The notes: generated by a model not told the origin, from the sequence alone. Positions 1-8,262 are shown, counted from the stretch's first letter. The stretch is DNA of 14,408 bases from an uncultured Clostridia bacterium (GCA_937920115.1 CALGVF010000090.1:1-14408), one strand, 5' to 3'. Made by a program: numbers and translations.

Positions 1-57
1 TCGTCTTTTACTCGCTTTGCTCGTAAAATCCACTCTCCCCATAGGGGAAAGCAAGAA
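1..57 (+). repeat. Dispersed palindromic repeat, copy 1 (cut by window edge)
   Basis: The stretch at 31-55 matches 11488-11512 at 24 of 25 positions. It contains the small palindrome CTCCCC-ATA-GGGGAA and is preceded by a second inverted repeat (TTTTAC at 6-11 with GTAAAA at 23-28). An inverted relative lies at 11339-11381. The two-hairpin layout (a variable hairpin followed by a CTCCCC/GGGG hairpin) resembles small non-coding intergenic repeats of gut Clostridia. The family assignment is from memory of such elements; the shared sequence is seen directly. The left part may continue beyond the window. Confidence 0.7.
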
Positions 58-78
58 TACGTTAGATTAAACAGTAAA

Positions 79-117
79 AGAGCCGAAGGCTTACGCCTTC
101 GGCTCTCGTATTTTTTT
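79..117. terminator. Bidirectional hairpin terminator downstream of rpoC
   Basis: A perfect 12-bp stem (AGAGCCGAAGGC at 79-90 with its complement at 95-106) encloses a 4-nt loop. On the plus strand it is followed by CGTA and seven Ts, which would stop transcription entering from the left. On the minus strand it is followed by TTTTACTG, a weaker U-tract, and it lies about 85 nt past the rpoC stop codon. It is the only strong hairpin after rpoC, so it probably ends the rpoBC transcript as well. Confidence 0.8.
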
Positions 118-189
118 ATCGTTCGCAATTACTTAATAATCGCTCTTTTACTATCCGTTGACTAACGAAAATCGCCGTTAATCGACTTA

Positions 190-3100
190 TCAGCCGACTT
201 CTTCGTCGCTTTCCGTATCTGCGGCGTCAGCCGTTCCTCTTACAGAGTTGTACTGCGGGGAAAGATTTTTGTAGTCTTTTACGCCCGTACCTGCGGGGAT
301 AAGTTTACCGATAATAACGTTCTCTTTAAGTCCCATAAGCGGGTCGATTTTGTTGTGAATAGCCGCGTCCGTGAGTACTTTGGAAGTCTCTTGGAAGGAA
401 GCCGCAGAAAGGAACGATTCGGTAGCAAGAGCCGCTTTCGTGATTCCGAGAAGTATTCTCTTCGCGATAGCGGGAACTCCGCCGTTTTCGAGTACCTTGC
501 TGTTCTCTTCGTCCAAAACGAGCATATCCACGCATTCGCCCGGAAGGAAGCCCGTATCTCCGCTCGAAAGTATCCTGACCTTTCTGAGCATCTGATTTAC
601 GATAATTTCAACGTGCTTATCGTTAATGTCAACGCCTTGGCTGCGGTATACCGACTGTACTTCTCTCAAAATATAGTCCTGTACAGACTTGAAGCCCTTG
701 GTCTTCAAAATAGTCTGCGGATTGACCGAACCGCCCGTAAGAACCGTACCGGGTTCTACTACGTCGCCCGATTTAACTCTCAGATCCGCGCTGAACGGTA
801 TGCCGTAATCTTTGACAGAACCGTCTTCGGGAGATTTTACCATAACGTGACGAATACCGTCTTTTTCGACGATGCTGACCGTGCCGCTGTGTTCGCAGAC
901 AATCGCTTCGCCCTTCGGTTTTCTCGCCTCGAAAAGTTCCTCTACTCTCGGCAAACCTTGGGTTATATCGCCCGTGGAGGCTATACCGCCCGTATGGAAC
1001 GTTCTCATTGTAAGTTGGGTACCGGGTTCGCCGATTGACTGAGCGGCGATAATACCGACCGCCTCGCCGATCTGTACGGGAAGCGAGTTACTCATGTTCT
1101 TTCCGTAACATTTAGCGCAAACGCCGTACTTGGACTTACATGTAAATACGCTTCTTATAGTGACTTTTTCTATACCCGCGGCACAAATCTTCTTCGCGTC
1201 GTCCTCGGTAATCATTTCGTTGGCTTTGACGAGAACGTCGCCCGTCTTGGGGTCGAGAATGTCTACGGGAGTAAATCTGCCGTTGATTCTGTCTTCCAAA
1301 CTTTCGATAATCTCGCCTTTGAGACCCTTAATCGCCTCGATTTCCATACCCTTGACGTCGCCGCAATCTTCTTCCCTGATGATTACGTTGTGCGATACGT
1401 CTACGAGTCGTCTCGTAAGGTATCCCGAGTCAGCCGTCTTTAACGCCGTATCGGCAAGACCTTTACGACCACCGTGCGAAGATATGAAGTATTCGAGAAC
1501 GGTAAGACCTTCACGGAAGCACGATTTAACGGGTATCTCTATGATTTTGCCGTTCGGGTTGGTCATAAGACCACGCATTCCCGCAAGTTGCTTTATCTGG
1601 TCGATAGAACCACGGGCTCCCGAGTCAGCCATCATCCATATCGGATTGAACTTACGAAGAGTAAGTTGGAGAACCTGCGATACGTCAGCCGTCGCTTTCG
1701 TCCATATATCTACTACCGCTTTGTAACGTTCGTCGTCGGTCAGAATACCTCTGTTGAACTTCTTTTCGATAGCGATAACCTGTTCGCTTGCGTTTTTGAT
1801 AATTTCGTTCTTGTCGTCGGGAACCTGCATATCGAATACCGAAGTGGTAATCGCCGCGATGGTCGAGTATTTATAACCGAGCGACTTGATATAGTCGAGC
1901 GTATCCGCCGCGCAACCCGAACCTCTCGATTTGAAGCAAGCATCTACTATCTTTTTGAGTTGGCTCTTGCCTACGAGGAAGTTGATTACGTATTGAAGAT
2001 AACTGTCGGGGTCTTCGGGGTTTCTTACGGTGAACTTAGCCCCCGTAATATCCTGCGGAATACCCGCATTGAAGATAATTCTGCCTGCGGTAGTCTTGAT
2101 TATGCCCGAATATTTCGTTCCGTCGGGAAGGAAAACTTCCTTTCTGACGTAGATTTCGTCCTGACACCAGAGTTGTTTGGTCTGATACGCCATAAGGGCT
2201 TCGTCGGGCGAAGCGTAAACGTCGGGTTCGTAGTAGTTTACCGTAACGGCGTTTTCCTCAGAGTCTCCCTCTTTCACGAGTTTGCACGAAACTACGATTT
2301 CCTTAATCGCTCTTTCGCACTTGCCGTAAATTCCGTCTTTATCGGCTTTTACGACTACGCATCTCTCTTCTTTTACTATATCGGACGGAATGAACTTAAT
2401 GTTCTTTTCGTCGTAGAAGAAGCCGTCGTCTTTAAGGACGTATTCGGTTTCTCTCTCGTCGTAATATTTTCCTTCTTCCTTTCTCGTAATGGTAAGGTAA
2501 TAGCAACCCAAAACCATATCCTGAGAAGGAGACATAACGGGTTTACCGTCGGAAAGTTTCAGAATGTTGTTGGAGGCGAGCATCAAAAATCTCGCTTCCG
2601 CCTGAGCCTCTATCGAAAGAGGAACGTGAACAGCCATCTGGTCTCCGTCGAAGTCGGCGTTGAACGCGCCGCAGACGAGCGGGTGAAGTTTGATTGCTCT
2701 TCCCTCTATAAGGACAGGCTCGAACGCCTGAATGGACAACCTGTGAAGAGTCGGAGCACGGTTCAAAAGAACGGGGTGATCCTTGATAACTCCTTCGAGA
2801 ATATCCCATACGCACGGTTTCATTCTCTCGACCGTTCTCTTCGCGCTCTTTATATTATGACATATATTGAGTTCGACGAGTTTCTTCATAACGAACGGTT
2901 TGAAGAGTTCGATCGCCATTTCCTTGGGAAGTCCGCACTGATAGAGTTTGAGTTCGGGACCTACGACGATAACCGAACGGCCTGAATAGTCTACACGTTT
3001 ACCGAGGAGGTTCTGACGGAAACGACCCTGCTTACCGCGGAGAATAGCCGAAAGGGATTTGAGGTCTCTGTTGCCTACTCCCGATACCGCTTTGCCTCTT

Positions 3101-4005
3101 CTGCCGTTGTCGATAAGGGCGTCTACCGCGTCCTGTAACATTCTCTTTTCGTTTCTTATGATGATTTCGGGAGCCCCGAATTCCATAAGTTTTTTAAGAC
3201 GGTTGTTTCTGTTGATAACTCGTCTGTATAAGTCGTTTAAGTCGCTCGTCGCAAATCTGCCGCCGTCCAACTGAATCATAGGACGGAGTTCGGGCGGAAT
3301 TACGGGTACGACGTCGAGAATCATCCATTCGGGGCGGCTTCCGCTCTTTCTGAACGCTTCCACGATGTCGAGTCTCTTGATAGCCTTCGCGCTCTTCTGA
3401 CTTTCGGGGTTTTCCGTAATAGTCTTTTTGAGTTCCTCGCTTTCTTTGTCGAGGTCGATAGCCATTAAAAGTTCCTTGATGGACTCCGCGCCCATGCCGA
3501 CTTTGAAACTCTTTTCGCCGAATTTCTCGCAAGCCTCTCTGTATTCCCTGTCGTTTATGACCTGTTTATATTGAAGGTCGGTAGTGCCGGGGTCGAGGAC
3601 TACGTAGCAGGCGAAATATATAACCTGTTCGAGTTGCTTAGGCGGAATATCCACCATAAGACCTATTCTCGAAGGCACGCCTTTGAAGTACCATATATGC
3701 GAGACGGGAGCGGCGAGTTCGATATGACCCATACGCTCTCTTCTTACCTTCGCTCTCGTGACTTCTACGCCGCACTTTTCGCAGATAATGCCTTTATATC
3801 TTATTCTTTTGTATTTGCCGCAGTGACATTCCCAGTCCTTGGTAGGTCCGAAAATTCTCTCGCAGTAAAGACCGTCTCTTTCGGGTTTCTGCGTTCTGTA
3901 ATTTATCGTCTCGGGACGGGTTACTTCGCCGTACGACCATTCTCTGATCTTCTCGGGAGATGCAACGCCTATCTGCAAAGAATTGAAATTGTTGAGTTCA
4001 AACAT
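190..4005 (-). CDS. rpoC: DNA-directed RNA polymerase subunit beta'
   Basis: Catalytic beta' subunit of RNA polymerase, 1271 residues. The N-terminal zinc site is C60, C62, C75 and C78. The active-site signature NADFDGDQMAVH spans 449-460, with the Mg-binding aspartates D451, D453 and D455. The second zinc site is C881, C956, C963 and C966. The bridge-helix and trigger-loop region runs through EAVGIIAAQSIGEPGTQLTM and RTFHTGG at about 981-1007. The ATG at 4005 is preceded by GGGAGG and AGG in the 19-nt gap after rpoB, so the gene is the second of a two-gene operon and no promoter is seen for it alone. It is about 70 residues longer than the Bacillus subtilis protein as I recall it; the excess sits between CYYLT (501-505) and the DEALMAYQ block (about 601-608). 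The end (EEVG) is intact. Confidence 0.98.
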   Translation of the reverse strand: MFELNNFNSLQIGVASPEKIREWSYGEVTRPETINYRTQKPERDGLYCERIFGPTKDWECHCGKYKRIRYKGIICEKCGVEVTRAKVRRERMGHIELAAPVSHIWYFKGVPSRIGLMVDIPPKQLEQVIYFACYVVLDPGTTDLQYKQVINDREYREACEKFGEKSFKVGMGAESIKELLMAIDLDKESEELKKTITENPESQKSAKAIKRLDIVEAFRKSGSRPEWMILDVVPVIPPELRPMIQLDGGRFATSDLNDLYRRVINRNNRLKKLMEFGAPEIIIRNEKRMLQDAVDALIDNGRRGKAVSGVGNRDLKSLSAILRGKQGRFRQNLLGKRVDYSGRSVIVVGPELKLYQCGLPKEMAIELFKPFVMKKLVELNICHNIKSAKRTVERMKPCVWDILEGVIKDHPVLLNRAPTLHRLSIQAFEPVLIEGRAIKLHPLVCGAFNADFDGDQMAVHVPLSIEAQAEARFLMLASNNILKLSDGKPVMSPSQDMVLGCYYLTITRKEEGKYYDERETEYVLKDDGFFYDEKNIKFIPSDIVKEERCVVVKADKDGIYGKCERAIKEIVVSCKLVKEGDSEENAVTVNYYEPDVYASPDEALMAYQTKQLWCQDEIYVRKEVFLPDGTKYSGIIKTTAGRIIFNAGIPQDITGAKFTVRNPEDPDSYLQYVINFLVGKSQLKKIVDACFKSRGSGCAADTLDYIKSLGYKYSTIAAITTSVFDMQVPDDKNEIIKNASEQVIAIEKKFNRGILTDDERYKAVVDIWTKATADVSQVLQLTLRKFNPIWMMADSGARGSIDQIKQLAGMRGLMTNPNGKIIEIPVKSCFREGLTVLEYFISSHGGRKGLADTALKTADSGYLTRRLVDVSHNVIIREEDCGDVKGMEIEAIKGLKGEIIESLEDRINGRFTPVDILDPKTGDVLVKANEMITEDDAKKICAAGIEKVTIRSVFTCKSKYGVCAKCYGKNMSNSLPVQIGEAVGIIAAQSIGEPGTQLTMRTFHTGGIASTGDITQGLPRVEELFEARKPKGEAIVCEHSGTVSIVEKDGIRHVMVKSPEDGSVKDYGIPFSADLRVKSGDVVEPGTVLTGGSVNPQTILKTKGFKSVQDYILREVQSVYRSQGVDINDKHVEIIVNQMLRKVRILSSGDTGFLPGECVDMLVLDEENSKVLENGGVPAIAKRILLGITKAALATESFLSAASFQETSKVLTDAAIHNKIDPLMGLKENVIIGKLIPAGTGVKDYKNLSPQYNSVRGTADAADTESDEEVG

Positions 4006-4024
4006 ATTTTCCTACGCCTCCCGT

Positions 4025-7000
4025 TTAATTGTCGTCCTCGTCCGTATCCGCTTCGATGTCGTCGAGATCGTCGAAGTCGTCGAACAAGTCGCTCGACTTG
4101 AAGCCGTCGTCCTCGGTAAACGAATCGTCGTCCTGATAATCGTCGAATATAGAACCGACTTCGTCTTCCTCTTCGTGAGCCTCTTCTTTCTTGTCGAGAC
4201 CGATGTCGACGTAATCGACGTTCTCTTTCTCTCTGACGTTGACGTTGACGTCGTCGGCGTCTTCGGTGAGGTCTTTAAGATTGATTTCTTCGTGATTTTC
4301 GGTAAGAACTTTCATATCGAGTGCAAGACTCTGAAGTTCTTTGAGCATGACCTTGAACGATTCGGGAATACCCGGTTCGGAAATGTCGCTGCCCTTTACG
4401 ATTGATTCGTAAGTCTTGACTCTGCCCACTACGTCGTCCGACTTGACGGTAAGAATTTCTTGGAGAATATGCGACGCGCCGTAGGCTTCCAAAGCCCAGA
4501 CTTCCATTTCTCCGAATCTCTGTCCGCCGAACTGCGCTTTACCGCCGAGCGGTTGCTGAGTTACGACCGAATAAGGTCCGACCGAACGGGCGTGAATCTT
4601 ATCGTCGACGAGGTGGTGAAGTTTTATCATGTACATGTAACCGACGGTTACTCTATGCTCGAACGGTTCGCCCGTTCTGCCGTCGTAAAGTTGAATCTTG
4701 CCGTCTACTTCGCCGTAGGGGTTGACGAAGTGATTTTCTTCGAGAAGTTCTTTGATTTCCTTCTCGGAGGCTCCGTCGAATACGGGCGTGGCGATCTTCC
4801 AACCGAGTTGTTTACATACGAGCGAAAGGTGTACTTCGAGTACCTGTCCGATGTTCATTCGGGAGGGAACGCCGAGGGGGTTCAACACTATCTGCAAGGG
4901 AGTGCCGTCCGCAAGGAAAGGCATATCCGCTTCGGGAAGTATTCTCGAAATAACGCCCTTGTTTCCGTAACGTCCCGCCATCTTATCGCCGACGGATATC
5001 TTTCTCTTCTGAGCGATATATACCCTTATAAGTTCGGTAACGCCGGGGGAAAGTTCGTCCTTGTTGGCTTTCGTGAACTTCTTGACGTCTACGACTATAC
5101 CGCCTTCGCCGTGCGGAACTCTGAGCGAAGTATCTTTGACTTCTCTCGCTTTCTCGCCGAAAATAGCCCTTAAAAGTCTCTCTTCGGGAGTGAGTTCGGT
5201 CTCGCCCTTGGGCGATACTTTACCTACGAGAATATCGCCGCTCGTAACTTCCGCTCCGATACGAATAATACCCTCTTCGTCGAGGTCTTTCAAAGCGTCG
5301 TCGCCGATATTCGGAATATCTCTCGTGATTTCTTCGTTGCCGAGTTTGGTCTCTCTGCACTCGATTTCGTGTTCTTCTATGTGAATAGAAGTGAATATAT
5401 CGTTCTGAACGAGTTTCTCCGAAAGGAGAATAGCGTCCTCGTAGTTATAACCTTCCCACGTCATGAAGCCGATGAGAATGTTTCTGCCGAGAGCGAGTTC
5501 GCCGTCGCAGGTCGCGGGACCGTCGGCAAGGATAGTACCCTTTTCGACGATATCTCCGACCTTAACAATCGGTTTTTGGTTCAAACAAGTTCCTTGGTTG
5601 GAACGTTGGAATTTTTTAAGCGTGTATACTCTGTCGAAGCCGCCCGTAGTTCCGTCGTTTTCGTTTACGACTATTTCGCTGCCCGAAACGGCTTTGACTA
5701 CGCCCGCTTTCTCGGCGATAATCATAACGCCCGAGTCGTAAGCGATTTTAGCCTCGATACCCGTTCCTACGATAGGAGTTTCGGGTTTTAAAAGCGGAAC
5801 TGCCTGACGCTGCATGTTAGATCCCATCAACGCACGGTTCGTATCGCAGTTTTCAAGGAAGGGAATAAGAGCGGTAGCGACCGAGACGAGTTGCTTGGGC
5901 GAAACGTCCATATAATCGATTTCTTCTCTCGGAAGTTCGGTTATTTCGTCTCTTCTTCTGCACGCCACACGAGCGTTTACAAAGCGTCCTTCTTCGTCGA
6001 GCGGTTCGTTAGCCTGAGCGACTATGAAAGCGTCTTCTTCGTCCGCGGTAAGGTAATCTACGTGGTCGGTAGCCTTGCCCGTAGCCTTGTCTATTTTTCT
6101 GTAAGCCGACTCGATAAAGCCGTACTCGTTTACTTTAGCGTAAGCCGACAAAGAGGTGATAAGACCTATGTTCTGTCCTTCGGGAGTCTCTATCGGGCAC
6201 ATTCTGCCGTAGTGCGTATAGTGTACGTCACGGACTTCGAACGTCGCTCTTTCTCTGTTAAGTCCGCCCGGTCCCAACGCGGAGAGTTTTCTCTTGTGAG
6301 TGAGTTCCGCTATCGGGTTGGTCTGATCCATGAACTGAGAAAGTTGCGAAGAACCGAAGAATTCCTTAATCGCGCTCGAAACGGGTCTTACGTTTACGAG
6401 TCCGCTCGGGGTAATGTCTTTCGGGTCCTGCGTGGACATTCTCTCTTTTATTACTCTTTCGAGTCTGTTGATACCTATTCTGAACTGATTTTGCAAAAGT
6501 TCGCCTACCGACCTTACTCTACGGTTGCCGAGGTGGTCGATGTTGTCAACCGAACCGATGCCGTAGTTTAAATCGAGGTTCAACGAAATAGCCGCGATGA
6601 TATCGTCGGTCGTTATATGCTTATGGTTGAGTTTGTCGATGAGCGGCTTGATATTCTTCTTCTGCTCGCTCGTGAGTTTTTCGGGAACGCCGTTTTCCAG
6701 AATATCGAAGAAGGCTCTGCACGCGAATACGAATCTTCTGCGGAGTTCTCTTCTCTTCTCCGCGTTCTTCTTCTCTTCGGGCTTCATTTCCTCTTCGCTT
6801 ACCTTGGTCTCTTCGACGTAGAAAAGCGGGTTGATTCTGTCGATATATCTCTCCGCAACGTTTTCGACGGTATCGTCTTTAACCGCATCCGCGAGTTCTT
6901 TCGCGAATACGAAGTTCGGATAGTAGATATTTTCGATAAGTCCGAACGGTCTCGGCGAAACGCCCGCGACAGCCTCGAAGTCTACCGCGTTGTTAGCGAT

Positions 7001-8017
7001 AATCTTGTGCTTATTGCCGTCGTCGGTTAAAACGTAAACTACGTTTATGCCGCTGTTCTGAACGAGTTTCGCCTGCTCGGGCGTGATTACGTCCCCTTTC
7101 TTTACGAGAAGTTCGCCGTCCTCGTTTACTATATCTTCGTAAGCGGTAAGACCGGGAAGTCTTACGCCCATGTTAAGTCTCTTGTTGAATTTGTATCTGC
7201 CGACTCTCGCGCAGTCGTATCTTCTCGGGTCGAAGAAGAGGTTTTTAAGGTGCTGACGTACCGCTTCTTCGGTGGGAACTTCGCCGGGGCGAAGTCTTCT
7301 GTACAACTCGAAAAGACCCTCGCCTTCCGATTTCGCGACGTCCTTTTCCATGGTAGCCGCAATCATAGGGTCGTCCTCGAAAATCGCCTTTATGCTCTCG
7401 TCCGTTCCGAAACCGAGGGCTCTAAGAAGCACGGTGGCGGTGAGTTTACGCGTTCTGTCTACTTTAACCCAAAGAGTGTTGTCCGCGTCCTGCTCGAATT
7501 CTATCCACGCTCCCCTGTTCGGGATAATGGTGGTTCCGAACATTTTTCTGCCCGTCTTGGAAAATTCAAAACCGTTGTATACGCCCGGGGAACGAACGAG
7601 TTGGGATACGATTACCCTTTCCGCGCCGTTGATAATGAACGAACCGTTCGCCGTCATTTTGGGAAGTTCGCCCATGAACACGTCCTGATCGAGAACTTCG
7701 CCCGTAACCTTGTTTACAAGCCTTACCTTTACTTTGAGGGGTACGGCGTAGGTTGCGTCTCTGTCGCGACATTCCTTTTCGTCGTATTTGGGTTTATCGG
7801 AAAGAGAATGGTCGAGGAAATAAAGTTCGAAACGGTCGGAATAGTCGGTGATCGGGGAAAAGTCCTCGAATACCTCGCTTATACCCTCTTCGATAAAACT
7901 TCTGTAAGAATCTCTCTGAATCTCGATAAGATAAGGCATCGGCTGCACTTCTTTTATCTTGGAGAAAGTTCTTCTCTCGACGTTTCCGAATTTAACTAAC
8001 GGTAAATTGCGTGTCAT
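4025..8017 (-). CDS. rpoB: DNA-directed RNA polymerase subunit beta
   Basis: Catalytic beta subunit of RNA polymerase, 1330 residues from the ATG at 8017. A GTG three codons upstream (8026) is also in frame, but it overlaps the AAAGGAG ribosome binding site (8032-8026), which sits 8 nt before the ATG, so the ATG is chosen. Conserved blocks include the rifampicin-pocket region (SSQLSQFMDQTNP, THKRKLSALGPGG at about 556-584), CPIETPEG at 607-614, and GDKMAGRYGNKG around 1009-1020, which carries the conserved active-centre lysines. Compared with the B. subtilis protein as I recall it, there is about 100 extra residues before the DIIAAIS block (roughly residues 361-468, rich in Glu and Lys) and a longer C-terminus ending in a strongly acidic tail (28 of the last 53 residues are Asp or Glu). 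Unusual residues are noted as findings. It is first in an operon with rpoC. Confidence 0.98.
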   Translation of the reverse strand: MTRNLPLVKFGNVERRTFSKIKEVQPMPYLIEIQRDSYRSFIEEGISEVFEDFSPITDYSDRFELYFLDHSLSDKPKYDEKECRDRDATYAVPLKVKVRLVNKVTGEVLDQDVFMGELPKMTANGSFIINGAERVIVSQLVRSPGVYNGFEFSKTGRKMFGTTIIPNRGAWIEFEQDADNTLWVKVDRTRKLTATVLLRALGFGTDESIKAIFEDDPMIAATMEKDVAKSEGEGLFELYRRLRPGEVPTEEAVRQHLKNLFFDPRRYDCARVGRYKFNKRLNMGVRLPGLTAYEDIVNEDGELLVKKGDVITPEQAKLVQNSGINVVYVLTDDGNKHKIIANNAVDFEAVAGVSPRPFGLIENIYYPNFVFAKELADAVKDDTVENVAERYIDRINPLFYVEETKVSEEEMKPEEKKNAEKRRELRRRFVFACRAFFDILENGVPEKLTSEQKKNIKPLIDKLNHKHITTDDIIAAISLNLDLNYGIGSVDNIDHLGNRRVRSVGELLQNQFRIGINRLERVIKERMSTQDPKDITPSGLVNVRPVSSAIKEFFGSSQLSQFMDQTNPIAELTHKRKLSALGPGGLNRERATFEVRDVHYTHYGRMCPIETPEGQNIGLITSLSAYAKVNEYGFIESAYRKIDKATGKATDHVDYLTADEEDAFIVAQANEPLDEEGRFVNARVACRRRDEITELPREEIDYMDVSPKQLVSVATALIPFLENCDTNRALMGSNMQRQAVPLLKPETPIVGTGIEAKIAYDSGVMIIAEKAGVVKAVSGSEIVVNENDGTTGGFDRVYTLKKFQRSNQGTCLNQKPIVKVGDIVEKGTILADGPATCDGELALGRNILIGFMTWEGYNYEDAILLSEKLVQNDIFTSIHIEEHEIECRETKLGNEEITRDIPNIGDDALKDLDEEGIIRIGAEVTSGDILVGKVSPKGETELTPEERLLRAIFGEKAREVKDTSLRVPHGEGGIVVDVKKFTKANKDELSPGVTELIRVYIAQKRKISVGDKMAGRYGNKGVISRILPEADMPFLADGTPLQIVLNPLGVPSRMNIGQVLEVHLSLVCKQLGWKIATPVFDGASEKEIKELLEENHFVNPYGEVDGKIQLYDGRTGEPFEHRVTVGYMYMIKLHHLVDDKIHARSVGPYSVVTQQPLGGKAQFGGQRFGEMEVWALEAYGASHILQEILTVKSDDVVGRVKTYESIVKGSDISEPGIPESFKVMLKELQSLALDMKVLTENHEEINLKDLTEDADDVNVNVREKENVDYVDIGLDKKEEAHEEEDEVGSIFDDYQDDDSFTEDDGFKSSDLFDDFDDLDDIEADTDEDDN

Positions 8018-8025
8018 TAAATACA

Positions 8026-8032
8026 CTCCTTT
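8026..8032 (-). promoter_or_regulatory. rpoB ribosome binding site
   Basis: AAAGGAG on the minus strand lies 8 nt before the ATG at 8017. It overlaps the in-frame GTG at 8026, which excludes that GTG as the main start. Confidence 0.85.
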
Positions 8033-8056
8033 GGTTTATTTTTTTGTAAAAACACC

Positions 8057-8085
8057 TTGATTTAATTTCCGAAATGGTGTATAAT
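8057..8085 (+). promoter_or_regulatory. Candidate rqcP promoter inside the rpoBC leader
   Basis: On the plus strand, TTGATT (8057-8062, four of six consensus bases) is followed after 17 nt by a perfect TATAAT (8080-8085). The predicted start near 8092 would give rqcP a 5' UTR of about 240 nt. I see no better sigma-A-type promoter closer to rqcP. The transcript would be antisense to most of the rpoBC leader. A chance match in AT-rich DNA remains possible. Confidence 0.45.
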
Positions 8086-8233
8086 AGCATTCGTACGGCG
8101 TTAGTCGCGGCGAAAAATGCCGAAAAACCCGACGGCGACGCTCTTTTCGGTGCGACTTATCGGAGCAAAATCAGACGATTTTTCCCGAAAAAGGCGTAGA
8201 AAGACGCTATTATGGAAATTATAGCATTATATT

Positions 8234-8262
8234 ATTATAGTTTCAAAGGTCAATCTTGTCAA
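8234..8262 (-). promoter_or_regulatory. Consensus sigma-A promoter of rpoBC
   Basis: On the minus strand a perfect TTGACA (8262-8257) is separated by 17 nt from a perfect TATAAT (8239-8234). The predicted start is about 8227. All 12 hexamer bases and the ideal spacer are present, as expected for strong constitutive expression of RNA polymerase subunits. Further TATAAT-like hexamers overlap downstream (8231-8226 and 8223-8218), so the exact start could shift. Confidence 0.85.

Larger units (their letters stand above)
8018..8227 (-). promoter_or_regulatory. Long foldable 5' leader of rpoBC, possible attenuator
   Basis: The predicted start site near 8227 leaves a leader of about 210 nt. Its first bases (AATTTCC then ATAATAGC, 8220-8206) are complementary in two blocks to the far end of the leader (GCTATTAT at 8088-8081 and GGAAATT at 8070-8064), which would close a large multi-branch fold. 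Inside lie an AGUCGC/GCGACU stem (8157-8152 with 8108-8103) and a CCGAAAA/UUUUCGG stem (8150-8144 with 8126-8120). A competing hairpin ACACC/GGUGU (8080-8076 with 8056-8052), running into five U residues, overlaps the second closing block and could act as a weak terminator. I do not recognise it as a named Rfam family. The pairings are read from the sequence; the regulatory role is inference. Confidence 0.4.

Noticed and set aside
1474..2985. 503-codon open frame antisense to rpoC, plus several of 140-250 codons antisense to rpoC and rpoB
   Set aside because: All lie in the frame exactly opposite the sense codons. They stay open because the sense genes avoid TTA, CTA and TCA codons (none in this span), whose complements are stops. 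The translations are low-complexity and match no family I know.
8017..8026. GTG at 8026 as the rpoB start
   Set aside because: It overlaps the AAAGGAG ribosome binding site; the ATG at 8017 has ideal spacing and matches the family N-terminus.
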